Shown here piece after piece: positions 13,082-25,688 of a stretch of 64,000 nt of DNA. The notes beneath the pieces were generated by a model. The model ran no database searches and had not been told where the DNA came from. It saw nothing but the letters and a program-made list of their open reading frames with translations. The position numbers and the translations under genes were made by a program. Where the stretch lies: the NCBI GenBank assembly GCA_002104985.1, contig MCGO01000091.1, positions 97,526 to 161,525 of the forward strand. Reading direction: 5' to 3'. The stretch comes from Rhizoclosmatium globosum. Its lineage: Eukaryota > Chytridiomycota > Chytridiomycetes > Chytridiales > Chytriomycetaceae. The number at the start of each line of letters is the position of its first letter. Positions within the stretch are counted from its first letter, which is position 1.

Positions 13082-16000
13082 TCAAATCATAACGAATAGA
13101 AGTGCAAGTGTTAGTCCAAGATAGCAATTACGACGCGAACTTCCAACTTTAATGTCGATTGATCTGGTTTTGGTGATTTTCGGCTCAGCAGATCCTGATG
13201 AGGAGGATGAAGCGGAGGCAGATGGAGAAGGTAACATTGTTCCATAAATTGCGGATGTAACAGTTTCTTTTGTTCCAATTAAGGATGACGTGGCAGCGGC
13301 GGTGGTGAGAATTGCTTTTGTTCCAGTCAGTAATGACATAGTAGCACCTGTCGGCAAAACGGGAATGGTTGTGGTCGTAAAGAATTCAGAAGCAGATGTT
13401 ACGGCAGAATATTTGGCAATAGCGCTTTGAATTGTAGATAGGGAACTGGATGGTAGGATAACAGCGGTTGGCACAGACGATGATGGAATGTCAACAGGAG
13501 CTACTCCAAGCACAAGCGCAAACGTGGCCGAAGCATCACGTCGCAGCGCAAACAAGTTACCATCAATTTGAACAGAAGCCAAAACACTGTTTCCCGTATT
13601 TGCCGCAATGATCAAAGTCCCATCGTTGTGCAAATCAAAAGTGAACCAAACACTTTTGATAAAGTTTCCAAATACGTACGTGATGGAGAACCCGATTGGA
13701 AGAATCTCAGCAGAAACAGTCCCGGAACTCGCTTCATTGTAGGTTTGAAGATTTTCATACTTGATGGCTTGGTATCTTGAAGGAGTCACCAACATCACAA
13801 TAGCATTTAAACCAGGTGTGGTAACATTCGAAGATGGAATAGCAGCTCCAGCAAATTTGGCTGGAATTCCGGGAGTCACAGGTTCAGTAATGCTGAATAA
13901 CGAGGAGGCAAGTTTTGAAGCGTTTACTTTTCCGAGTGCTGCAGGCAGCTGTATATTCAGCTTAGCAATCAGTTGTACAGAGTCGCCATTGTAGACGGAA
14001 AGAGCTCCGCTACTAGGAATGGGTCCAGATGCCAAGTTTGCGATTTCAGCAGACGGCTTTTTGATTGGGCAAGGATTGGTAATTGGATCACTTGGAAGAC
14101 GTGGATCACAAGATTGAGACGGAGTCTGCGTGACAGAAGAAACCGTGGAAGCAATAGGTCCGTTAGTGACAGTGGCAGAAACTTTAGGGCTCTCTGAAGC
14201 AGATACAATCGGAGTGTCGGCAGGACAATCCTTGCGATTAGTTGCTTTGAATGTGGCTGCGTTGACAAAACAGTTTCCATCAAGAACACTAATTGTATGT
14301 GAGCCGATATAAAATCAAACAGGACGGACTCACGGATTAAAGTTGAGACGCGGAGACAGACTTGAAGGAATGAAACCGTCCAGCTTATTGTTGCTCACAT
14401 CGCTTACACCAAAGTTAACTTCATATTTTACCACGTCAAAAGAATGAAAGCTTACAAAGCATTCAAGAATGGTGGGATGCTGTCCGGTATGGATCCAGAA
14501 AGCATGTTATTGCTTAAGAACCTGTCAACAAAAAGTATTGGGACAACTGCACGTATCACAAAAGAAAACTTACACCCCAGTCAAAGTATTCGGAAGATTT
14601 GGGAACGGTCCTGCGATTTGGTTGTTTCGAAGGTTCCTAGAACATTCAAATTAGTCAGGTCCATTAAGGAAAAAATGTCCGTACAAAGTGCTTAAATGAG
14701 CTGGCCAAACGGATGGTAGGGGTCCCGTCAAGTTGTTATCAGAAAGACCAAGGTTGTACAGGTTTGGGGGAAGGTTTGGTAGTGGGCCAGAAACTTTTGT
14801 AGAAGTCAAGTACCTAATGGGAACCAGCCAATTCTTTAGAGCACGCAAAGCTGAAATTGACATCGAACTCACAAGCTTCCACATTTGGTAAGACCGCTCA
14901 AGTCTGGCATCGGTCCCGTGAAATCTTTTTGATAGAACGAACTGCAACAACGTTTTAGATTGACATTAGAGTCGAAAATGCGACTTACATGGTATTAATG
15001 TATTTATTGTCCCGAGACTCGATTCCTGGCATTGTTAAGCACGCGTAAGGGTCTGCATTAACGGGGAATTGTGATGGCCAAGCAAGGCTCAAGATTTGGC
15101 AGTCAGTAAGGCTCACAGGGGTGACTGTCGCAGATATCACGTCGCTTGTAGTCCGAGTTGACACAGTTGCAGATATCACGTCGCTTGTAGTACGAGTTGA
15201 CACAGTTGCAGATATCACGTCGCTTGTAGTACGAGATGACACAGCCATAGTAGTTGTGGCCGTCGAAACAACAGGCTGCACGGGTTGACAATCATCACGG
15301 TTTGTAGCCCCAAAGGAAGCAGCGTTATCGAAACAGTTTCCACTCAGTTGTCTGGGTATTAAATAAAATTTAAGTTTAATGGTTCGCTGCGTAATTGGGG
15401 AAAGTACTCACGGCTTTAAGTTGTTATGAGAGGCAGCAAGGACTGCTGGAATTCTCCCAGTCAAAGTGTTATTTGAAACATCACTGGGCGTTGATGAAAA
15501 TGAGTTAAATAAGTAGATCAGAGAAATCCAGGAAGGTCTTTTGATGCCACTCACAAGTAGTAAAGGTTTGAAGGGAGAGAATCAGGAATCGAGCCTGATA
15601 ATTGATTGTTGGCCAAGGAACTAATAAACAGAATATCAGAGATTGAAAACAATAAAATCCAAGTACACTTACAGTCCAGTCATGGAATTAGAAAGCTTTG
15701 GGAACGGACCAGATATTTTGTTGTTATTTAAGTTCCTTTATGTAAACGTTGGTATTCCGAACACAGCCAGGCAAAACTAAGACACTCACAAGACAGTCAA
15801 AGTAGCTGGTAAATTCGACGGGATAGTTCCAGTCACACCACTGTCGACGATAGTGAGACCGTACAGATTTGGCGGCAAATTAGGAATCGGACCATTCAAA
15901 CCAGTCGACCACAAACTCCTATCAATAACATTAATGCCGACATCAATCTTAAAAGGATACAAACAAGCTCGCGCATTGAGTAAGTCCACTCAAATCCGGA

Positions 16001-17341
16001 AGAGAACCTTTCAGCTCTGGCTTATTGTTGAATTGACTGCACAAAACGGAAATACTGCTTAATCGAACAGACAAACGACAGGTTTTAAAAAATAACACGT
16101 ACATGGAGTAAATGTGCTCGTTGTCGCGTGAAGTAATGGCAGGATCTTTGAGACATCCATATGAATCAGTGTTTGGGAATTGCGAGGGCCACGCCTTGTT
16201 CAGAATTTGACAATCTGTGAGAGTCGTTGGAGAGTTTGTGGAAACTGGGGATTGGGAGATGGTGGTGATTGTGCTGGCGGTGGTTGGGATGGCGGTGGTT
16301 GATGAGACTGGGGTGGAACAGTCAGCACGGTTCTTGACGTTAAAGGCGATAGCGTTGTCGAAGCAGTTGCCGTCAAAGTTTCTGTGGTAGTGATTGAAGA
16401 AGATGTAAAATCAGACTGCAGTTTTCATTTATGGGAGACTAACGCTGCATTGAAGTTTTTAAGTACATCTGGAAGTACGCCATTGAAAGAGTTGTTCATA
16501 AGATTCCTACAATAAAGATGTCAGATTTAATTGAATACTTTTTTTCAAGTTGTGGTGAAAAATTCTTACAACGTCGCAAGGTTTGGCGGCAATGTCGCTG
16601 GAATTGAGCCCGACAACAAGTTATCATTCAAGTATCTACAAAAAATATATGAATATCATCCCTTCAACCCCTTAATCCCAAGAAAAGCGAATATTTACAC
16701 TGTTGTTACTGTGTTTGGGAGCTTTGGGAACGGCCCGGAAAGTTGTGTCTGTTTTAAGTTCCTGGAGGGTTTTTGTTGTAAGCAGAGGAGGGCCAACTTA
16801 AGATAAACGATACATACAGCACGACCAATGTCTGAGGAAGCTCCAGGGGAATGGTTCCAGTAAATCCCGCATCGACAAGTGTAAGTCCATACAAGTTTGG
16901 AGGCAAACTTGGAATGGGGCCTGTCAAGCCTGTTGTCCACAAACTCCTGTTTTTCACAAATTAATGAAAACAATGCAATAACAAAACCATAATAAATAAA
17001 CACGAACAATGTGGTGCACATTGTAAGGCCACTCAAGTCTGGGAGATTTCCAACCAACTCTGGTTTGTTGTTGAATTCACTGGGTTTCCATGAGATAAGC
17101 CGGGTTAGTGAGTTGATTGAGGACGTAGGCGACGAAAGGAGAGGAGACGTTACATTGCATCAATGTGTTTGTTGTCGTTTGAAGTGATCCCAGGTTGCTT
17201 CAAACACGCGTATGGGTCACTTGGGTTGTCAGGAAACTGAGTTGCCCAGGCGTTGCTGAGGATTTGGCAGTCAGTGAGCGGAGAAGCATCTGCAGCGACA
17301 ATGGCGGCAGTTGCAGCAGCCACAACAAAGGCGAGATGCAT
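13082..17341 (-). CDS. Surface LRR protein made of three repeated LRR modules, probably GPI-anchored
   Basis: Multi-exon gene with a clean signal peptide (MHLAFVVAAATAAIVAADA; an upstream in-frame ATG exists at 17383). Three modules follow (about 17.3-16.3, 16.3-15.3 and 15.28-14.2 kb). Each starts with an N-cap of the type LTDCQIL..AW..QFP..PY.CL and continues with plant-type LRRs (for example LxGPIPxLPPNLYGL), each on its own small exon. Each module closes with a GNCF.NA..F...NR.DC cap and a Ser/Thr-rich linker. A last domain of about 320 residues (13.1-14.2 kb) ends in SSRR followed by a short hydrophobic tail, typical of a GPI signal. No promoter-like gap or new signal peptide separates the modules, so I read one gene; three adjacent genes are less likely. 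Exon edges are approximate. The role is inferred as adhesion or recognition at the cell surface. Confidence 0.72.
15131..15247. repeat. Three 39-bp in-frame tandem repeats in the LRR gene linker
   Basis: Three near-identical 39-bp units encode a 13-residue repeat (RTTSDVISATVST) in the Ser/Thr-rich linker before the third LRR module. The two junction-distal units differ by only a few bases, so the expansion is recent. Length polymorphism between strains is expected. Confidence 0.9.
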
Positions 17342-17547
17342 TTGGCGGTGGTGATTTGTTTTTTGGTTCTTTTTGAGCCACAAGTTTTAGGATGTGCTTT
17401 GCTTTTTGTTTGACGAAGCCCAATTTGTGTCTGAATTATTTTCTTTTTGTTAATTAGAGTTGATTTATACAAATGAGGGAGAAAGAAAAGAGTTGTGAAG
17501 AAGTATTTAATGAATATAAGAAGTATTTGAAAAAAAGAAGAGGGGAG

Positions 17548-18315
17548 ATGCTTCAAGTTCTAGAGAAGGTTTGATTGTGCATCTCCAAGCTCCTTGTCAA
17601 CTTACTAACTATGGGTGAATATCGATACAGACGGGACCAATAGTGATGGTGATCACAGCAGTAATGATGGTTGGAACACAGTTCTCAGCTGACTCCCTTC
17701 ACTACTTTATTGGATCCATCCTGATTGTTCTGTATGATGCCCCCTTCACAGTTCCCCTTGAATCCAACTGAATCAAATGTACAACCAACAAAAACAGGAT
17801 CGCAAAGACACTCAAGAAGGCGATTCGACAGCCCCGACCAAGTTCAGGTTCAAAGGAAGACTTTGGAATGCCGTCGTCGCATTCGGCGGCAATGTGAGTG
17901 CTTGGCTTTGCATTTGATTTGTTGGTGACCGTGTGGAACAAATAGCATGTTTATGGGCTGTTATGCGTGTTTGTGGGTTGCTGATGAGCTGGATCACCTG
18001 TCTGAATTATCTGATCGGATCTGGGGCCATTCATTCGAAACAATTGCAATTAATTCGGCGGTTCTTGTTGCGTGCTTTGTCGTTGTGTGGTCCCGCGTGT
18101 ACCTTGGGCATCACAACTTTGAGCAGGTTGGCGCTGGATCTGTGTTGGGTGTTGTGTTTGGATGGATCTGGAGGCGGTATACTTTGCATCTATTTTCAGA
18201 GTCAGAGTATATTGCTTTGTTGGCGGCAACACGGAGTAATTTCTTGGCGTCCACTGTTGGACTCGTTGTGTTTCTGGCTTCAACAATCTACCTCAAGGAG
18301 CACGATTATATATAA
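17548..18315 (+). CDS. DOLPP1: Dolichyl-diphosphatase-like PAP2 phosphatase
   Basis: Predicted ER-membrane enzyme that hydrolyses dolichyl diphosphate released by N-glycosylation. I rebuilt four exons: 17548-17568, 17631-17731, 17798-17893, 17946-18315. They total 588 nt, exactly 195 codons plus stop. The three PAP2 signatures are complete only after splicing: KKAIRQPRP (KX6RP), GMPSSH (PSGH type) and SRVYLGHHNFEQ (SRX5H). The Gln after the last His is usual for the dolichyl-phosphatase branch. Introns are 52-66 bp, and a TACTAAC-type branch site precedes exon 2. The first exon has only seven codons, so the N-terminus is shorter than the human enzyme (about 238 residues) and the true start could lie upstream. 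Confidence 0.82.
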
Positions 18316-18358
18316 AATGTAATTTTATTTGAGATACTGTACTCGGCACAAACTATAC

Positions 18359-19487
18359 TTAGCAAGCAATGGGGGGAGATGGTCCTTTGGATCCATACTT
18401 TACAAACTCAATCAGTTCAGGCGAGAAATGTGTGGCATACGCGTTTTCAAATGCTTGCACTTCTTCAGAAGTCATGAGATCTTTCCAGCGCTTGTTGGTT
18501 CCCTTGTTGATGAAATGACCAGGAACAAGAATCGCGTCGGAGGGTTGGAACATGGCTTCATTTTGCTTCATGTACGCAAACGAAGATTGGTGGACAACAT
18601 TTTTGATTTCATCATCGATGAGATCTGCATTGGTTTAATGGAGTTGTTGTTAAAATACATGTCTTTCATCAGTCACCAACAACGGAAAACTGATACATAC
18701 CTTGTTCCAAGAATGCAGCAACTCTCCGCACATTCCCTTCCAAATCATCCAACAAATCCTGATAATGCAGAATCAGAATATTCGGTAAATGACGGTACTG
18801 CCACCACGACTTGACATGATCAAAGTACGGCCACAACGGCTTCCCATCCACAAGCCACATCTGAATCAACTCTGAAAGCGTTGTTTCCTGTGCCGGCTGT
18901 TCAAGCAGTTCCCTTGCGTCCGGCTGGAATGCTTGCAAGTGGTTGTGGTATGAGACTAACGCGTCTTTGCATTCACGCACCACGTGGATGTATTTCACGT
19001 GCGGCTGGTAGTGGATTGCGGTGAGTGGGGCGTGGGATTTGAATATTTTGTGTGGGATTGATGGATCTGAGGCGAGGGATTCTACTTTTGCGCGGGAGAG
19101 CTTCATTTCGACCCATGGAGATTTCTGGGTGATGTTAAAGATGCTATTAGTGGGAGTTTGTTGTGACGATTTGGGCTTGGCAAAAAAAAATGAGATGGGA
19201 TAACAAACCAGGTGGATGTTTTCAGTTGATTCGACGCCTTTTGCATAGATTTGGCGGCAGATTTGTTGCATCCAAGTTGTACCTTTTCATTGTTGAACGA
19301 GGTAAAAGGTGGGATTGGAGTTAGAAGGTTTGAATGCTTGAATAGTGTCAAACAGTAACATACCACTCTTTCCATAAGTGTTCACGAGGACATCACCTTC
19401 TCCAAGGCGGAGAGTGTCCCAGATGGACGTGTCATTATGTCCATCAATAAAGCAGAGGACGGTGCGTTCAGGAAGTTGGGCCTCCAT
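18359..19487 (-). CDS. PAPS-dependent sulfotransferase (Sulfotransfer_1 type)
   Basis: Four exons (19487-19364, 19282-19209, 19124-18701, 18624-18359) total 888 nt, 295 residues. The 5'-phosphosulfate loop is NTYGKSGTTW, completed by splicing exons 1 and 2; it has Gly where the family usually has Pro. The 3'-phosphate site is RECKDALVSYHN, and the C-terminal PAPS-binding loop is NKGTNKRWKDLMT. Length and lack of a signal peptide fit soluble cytosolic sulfotransferases, which transfer sulfate to small hydroxylated or amine acceptors; the acceptor is unknown. The gene converges on the PAP2 gene (43 bp between stops) and diverges from the amine oxidase, with a shared 218-bp promoter region (19488-19705). 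Such enzymes are uncommon in Dikarya. Confidence 0.88.
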
Positions 19488-19705
19488 TTCGTTGGTTTTG
19501 AATGTGTGTTTTTGTTGAGGGTTTTTCAGACACAACTTCGCTGGAAAAAGAGGGAGAGAATTGAACAATTAAAAATGAAACATTCGAGGATATTAGATAA
19601 TAGAGAAACGCGAGCAGTATCTGTTGGTTGGATGAAAGGACAAGATTGATAAATTGATAAATAAAGAAGTAAGGAAAAACCTGAATCAGCTAGGAACAAA
19701 CCGGA

Positions 19706-21296
19706 ATGAGATCCACACCTGAATACGATGTGATTGTGATTGGCGCCGGAATGAGTGGCATATCAGCTGCATCTGAATTGGACAAGAAGGGGTTGCGGGT
19801 GCTGGTTCTTGAAGCGAGGGACCGAATCGGAGGCAGAATCAATACAATCTACCCGTTTGGACCGGACAATGTGGCAGTTGAACTCGGAGCTCAGTTGAGT
19901 GTATTCGCAATGAGAATTAACACTTGGTTGGCTTACTCAGTGTTGGAGTAATAGGTGGATTCACGGAACCGAGGCCAACTTGAACCCTCTTCTCCACCTT
20001 ATTGACAATGTGTCTCTTCCCTCTGACTGGGAACACACGAAAATGTTCAACAAACACGGCGCTTTAGTGGACCCACAAGTTGCGTCAAAGTGTCTTGAAG
20101 CCGTGGAACAATTAGGTGAGCGATGTGTTGAGGCTTACAAAAAGGGCGAAAGAGGTAGCTTCGCTGCTTTCATGGCACGTGATGTTGAATGGAGTGGAAA
20201 ATGCATCTTTGGTACGTGTCCACCTGGAAAGGTTCTTGTCTGTGCGAATTGTGTGGAGAAGGTGTTTGTTGGACGGGAATTTGAGAATGTTGAGGGTGCT
20301 GAGTTGGATGAGCTTAGTATTGGAGAGAAGGCTGGGGAGGGCAACTTTGAAGGCGATAATGCCATTCCGGTGAAGGGATATCGATGGTTGCTAGAGAAAC
20401 TGATTCGTGAAATGCACTCCACTGAATTCCGATTTGGATGCGAGGTTCAATCTATCGACTACTCCGGGGAATTTGTCACAATCTTTACTTCAAGAGGAAT
20501 CCATCACGCTAAAACAATCGTCTCGACGATTCCACTTGGTGTCATGAAGTCTCCCCACGCTCCCAAGTTTACTCCACCACTCCCACCCGCCTACCAACAC
20601 TCCATCAAAACCCTTGGATTCGGCCTCCTCGATAAAACTATCCTCACTTTCGAGAAATCCTTCTGGCCTCCATCCACCCACGGATTCCAATCCCACCTCG
20701 ACTTATCTCCTCATGGAGGACCCTCTGACGCGTTCATCCTCCTCTTTAATCTCAAAGCCGGTATTCAATACAACGGCGACCCAAACATCATAGTCGCATA
20801 CTACGCAGCCAACGTAGCAGACTGGCTCGAAACCCTTCCCGACGAAAAAGTCGTCCCCATCTTTCTCAACCACCTCACACATCTCTTTGGCGCACCCACC
20901 CCTCTTTTATCGCATACAGTCACGCGATGGAGAAACGAAAAGTATTCTTGTGGGAGTTATAGCTATTTGAGTAAAGGGAGCGAGTTTTCGGATCAGGCGG
21001 TTTGGACGCGGCCGGTTGGAGGTGGGAAGGTTGTGTTTGCGGGGGAGCATACTATTGAGACGCATTTTGCGACTGTTCATGGAGCGCTTTTGAGTGGACG
21101 GAGGGCTGCGGAACAGGTTTTGAAGAAGGTTGAAGGGGTTGATGAGGATTTTGAGAAGAAGGAGAAGGGCTTCGGGGAGGGAAGTGAGGAGGAGGAGGAA
21201 GAGGAGGAAGAAGATCTTGTGAAAGGGAATTGGAAGGGATTTGTTGTGATGGGCGTTGTAGTGTTGATTGCTCTTGTGGTGTACATGACTTTCTAA
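19706..21296 (+). CDS. Tail-anchored FAD amine oxidase (monoamine/polyamine oxidase type)
   Basis: Two exons (19706-19893, 19955-21296) give 509 residues. The N-terminus is the Rossmann FAD motif [15 protein letters not shown], followed by [11 protein letters not shown]. The intron joins to form ELGAQWIHGTE, the family's conserved block. Near the end, [10 protein letters not shown] and [16 protein letters not shown] bind FAD. The mammalian MAO flavin-linking Cys motif is absent, so FAD is probably non-covalent. After a Glu-rich stretch, a single C-terminal hydrophobic segment (about residues 486-506) predicts a tail anchor in the outer mitochondrial, ER or peroxisomal membrane. It should oxidise an amine to an aldehyde with H2O2 release; substrate not assigned. 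Confidence 0.87.
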
Positions 21297-21603
21297 TCTT
21301 TCTTATCTTACCATATGAAATATAATATGTACATCGTTTAATGTCATCAGAGTTTGGCCTGGATGGTTACTATTGATCTCACTATTTTATTTATATATCT
21401 GAGGAAGATAACAGCAGATACAATAAAGAAAGAGACGAATCCAAGCTCGATCTTTTTTCCAGATCCGGAAGAATTACAAATGACGTGTTTGGAAATGTCC
21501 CGAATCTCCCCCAAAAAGCATTCGTATAAATCGAGAAACGAGAGTGCCCCACAAAAACACAAGATAACGAAAAAAGTCAACCCAAAACCTCAAACAATCC
21601 ACA
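21297..21603. other. Intergenic region: amine oxidase 3' end and THI4 promoter/leader
   Basis: No ORF here looks real. It holds the 3' flank of the amine oxidase gene and the upstream region and leader of THI4. I see no TPP aptamer motif in this leader, unlike the usual fungal arrangement. Confidence 0.6.
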
Positions 21604-22782
<1,179 letters not shown>

Positions 22783-22838
22783 GCTTCCTTCCTGCCTGTG
22801 AAGTCCTTTTATCTTTCTTCTTATCTTTCTCTCTCTTT

Positions 22839-22924
22839 GCGCAAACGGGTGCCCTTTCATATTGGCTGAGATTATACCGTCATTATTAACCCGATCATGG
22901 TAATACATGCGAGGGGATTTGCGT
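22839..22924 (+). promoter_or_regulatory. TPP (thi-box) riboswitch aptamer in the THI4 3' UTR
   Basis: Matches the thi-box consensus in order on the THI4 strand. P1 is GCGCAAA (22839-22845) pairing with TTTGCGT (22918-22924). P2/P3 is GGGTGCCC ... GGCTGAGATTATACC (22848-22879). P4/P5 is ACCCGATCATGG ... CATGCGAGGGG (22889-22917). The CTGAGA and GCGAGG cores, which bind the pyrimidine and the diphosphate, are intact. The downstream gene is on the opposite strand, so THI4 is the only plausible target. Known fungal TPP switches sit in 5' introns; a 3' UTR site is the arrangement known in plant THIC. Confidence 0.9.
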
Positions 22925-22928
22925 CAAA

Positions 22929-22934
22929 AATAAA
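22929..22934 (+). promoter_or_regulatory. Polyadenylation signal AATAAA abutting the TPP aptamer
   Basis: AATAAA begins four bases after the 3' side of aptamer helix P1. Ligand-dependent folding could therefore influence 3' end formation of THI4 mRNA. The hexamer is seen; the coupling is inference. Confidence 0.55.
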
Positions 22935-23022
22935 CCATTTGATTTAAAAGTCAACTTCTTACTTCTTGTACTGCATTATTCGATATGTACCCACAACAAA
23001 AAAATAAACGAATAAATTAAAC

Positions 23023-24096
23023 TCAATTGGATTTCATCAGCTCCATGTTCTCTGCGGCGATTCCCTCCTCCAACTCTGGAACTAATGTCTCCGGTGTGGA
23101 TCTATCGGGTGATCCCAAATCACGACGTTTCTTGTATTTGAGCAAAAGGAAGAGCTGAATCAATCCGAAAATCAGGCCGACACCGTTGGGGGCGGCAATG
23201 AACCCTGCAAGATATCCAAGTGAGTCATGGTGGGAATCAGAGTAATCGAAAGGACTTACAGTTCTGTAAAGCGAACCCATAAGCAGTCCACAAAATGCAG
23301 TTGGTTATACTGGGTGAAAAAGAGTTGTGAGTGTTTATACGTGGCAGTTCCGAGATGATGGGCTCACGTTGCAAACGTCAACAAGGAATCCAAAGTACTA
23401 GCATCCTTGTTCTTAATGACAGTATAAAAGACCATCAAAGGACTACCAAAGAAGATGACTAATACCAAATAGAATAAATACCAAAGATAAGCATAACAAC
23501 AAGCATAACAAGGACCAACTCAACTGAGAAACAGATTCGCCAGTGAGCCCATAATAAGATCGCCCGTCTCATGAGCCACATCAGTAATGTACACAAAGCC
23601 GACACTTGTGACAAGCAGGGCCGTCAGTCCAACAAGTAGTCTGATTGCAGTTGTCCTTGTCTTTGCGGGAGTGATTGGAAGCAGCATCAGAGTGAAGTAG
23701 AGCGAGGCAATGTATCCAATTGTGTTTGGCACAAAGACAAAGTAGTCTTTGAGGTACCAGGCTGGATAAGGTTTACTTGGGTGTTAGAGGTAGTACCGTA
23801 GTAGTGACTAGGTAGGAGGGTTACTCACAGTACACCACCCATCCAAGTGTATTTACTACTTGAAGTGCGTATGGAAGAGTGTTCACAGCGCCCGTTGTTC
23901 CTGCTTCAAGACATCGGTTGACTGTTGGAAGCGGTGACATACACAAGAAGACAGCTGACATTCCTCCCCTTTTGCATCCAGTGTCAGAGTAACATTATCA
24001 AACGATCACGGATAACGCTTACAAAGTAGGTACAATGTACTTGAGGATCGTGGTGCATGCTGCTGATGCTCCGGCGCATGTTTCCGCTACTCCCAT
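23023..24096 (-). CDS. SWEET-family sugar transporter 1
   Basis: Seven-TM MtN3/saliva facilitator, in several short exons. Start chosen at MGVAETCAGASAACTTILKY because the neighbouring paralogue begins the same way (MGISETCSGS). The two MtN3 triple-helix repeats are visible: FVFVPNTIGYIASLYF in the first, and AAPNGVGLIFGLIQLFLLLKY in the second, with the paired Pro-Asn that line the SWEET substrate path. The tail is short, basic, then acidic. Sugar uniport across the plasma or vacuolar membrane is expected; the sugar is unknown. The paralogue lies immediately upstream on the same strand, a tandem duplication. Confidence 0.87.
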
Positions 24097-24241
24097 TTCT
24101 GTATTGATTATTTATGACTTTGGGTTGAGGTCGGAACAAACCTTTCTCTCAAAACATTCTACTTTTATATAATCTTCAATAAAAATCTAGCCTCGGACTG
24201 TATGGAAGGCAAGTAAATAAGGTTTAAAACAAAGCTGTGAA

Positions 24242-25442
24242 TCATTTGGCTTGGAGCATTTCTCCCTTCACACTGTCGTCATCGTCGGCCCGTGGAAGTA
24301 AACCTGATGCTGCTGGAGTATACGCTCCACCTCCCTCCACATCCTGCTTAGCACGCCCATATCGCCAAATCAGAAACCCTTGAAACAACGAAAACACAAG
24401 TCCAAGTCCGTTTGGAACTGCGATAAAATCTGTTTTTTTAAAAGAAAAAAAGAGTGTGTCAGGCGCAGATGTGTGCTGAGAGAGGAAGTACTTACAATTC
24501 CCCAAGGCGATTCCATACGCTGACCACAGAATACAGTTGATTGCCCTATCAAAAGCCCAAAACCAACAAACAAATTAGTAGAGAAATTCAAAAGAAAAAT
24601 GAAAGACTCACGTCGCAAGTGTCAACAAAGCATCCAACGCGGACGAATCCCGCTCCTTAATCACCTTCCAACAAACAGCCAAAGGACTTGCATAAAAGAT
24701 AACTACAACAAAAAAAGTTTCGTCGATTAATACCCTCCCCAACCCCCCAATAAACTCCCCCACAACTCAACTCAACACCAAATTCGCTATAACCCCCATA
24801 ACAACCAACCCCGTCTCCCTCTCCACATCCGCAATCACCAAAACCCCAACTGAAATCAAAACGAAACCGGAGAGTCCGAGCAGGGCCTTTATTGTTGTTC
24901 CTTGCTTCTCTGGCGGCGAGATGGGGAGGAGGACGAGCGTGAAGTAGAGGGATGCGAGGTACCCGAATACGTTGGGGGAGAAGACAAAGTAGTCTTTTAT
25001 GTACCATGCTTTTTTTTTTGGTAGAGATTATTAGGTTTTTGAAAGGAAGGGCGAAAGGAGTGGGTGTGTGTGAGAAAATAGTCTAAGAGTGGAGGGGGAG
25101 GCTTTGTTAAATAGGGTGTGTCGTACAGTATGTGATCCAGACGAGTGAGTTTGCGGCGCAGAGGGCGTATGGAAGTGTGTTTGTGGATCCGGTTTTGCGG
25201 TCGAGGACGCAGCGGTTTACGGTTGGGAGAGGGGATATGCAGAGGCAGCAGGATGCTATTGCGCCGCTGTTTTTTTATAGGGTTGGTGGGTTAGTGATAT
25301 ATTAGTTGTGGTTGTGATTGAGATTGAGATTTTATGATGGTTGTGTGGGCTTGAGGGCGGAGGAGGCTTACAGTGATGGGATTACGTATTGTAGGACGAT
25401 TGTGCACGCTGTTGAGCCGGAGCAGGTTTCTGATATACCCAT
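24242..25442 (-). CDS. SWEET-family sugar transporter 2
   Basis: Paralogue of the preceding gene in the same orientation. It starts MGISETCSGSTACTIVLQY, and the last TM block is AVPNGLGLVFSLFQGFLIWRYG, followed by a tail with Asp-rich DDDDS. Introns are short and lie where those of SWEET 1 lie. Its middle part (24.66-25.26 kb) carries the VFSPNVFGYLAS-type Pro-Asn repeat read on the minus strand. Divergence between the two is substantial in the tails and third-codon positions, so the duplication is not recent. Exon edges in the middle were not all resolved. Confidence 0.82.
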
Positions 25443-25688
25443 TTTGTGATGCGACAGTGTTTGACTCTCCTTTTTGCAATGGAGATTTGCAGAGGGGATT
25501 TGCGTGCCTGTCTGGCCCTTGTGCACACCTGTCTGGAAAAAAATTAAGATGCACAGGATAAACGAGGTTTGGATGCTGATTACAGAATAAATGGTTGGGG
25601 TTTATTTATTTTTTTTGAAAAGGGGAAACGATAAATGGATAATATACTTCTATCCCAAGGCGCTCATATCTTGACACTTTCTGTATTT

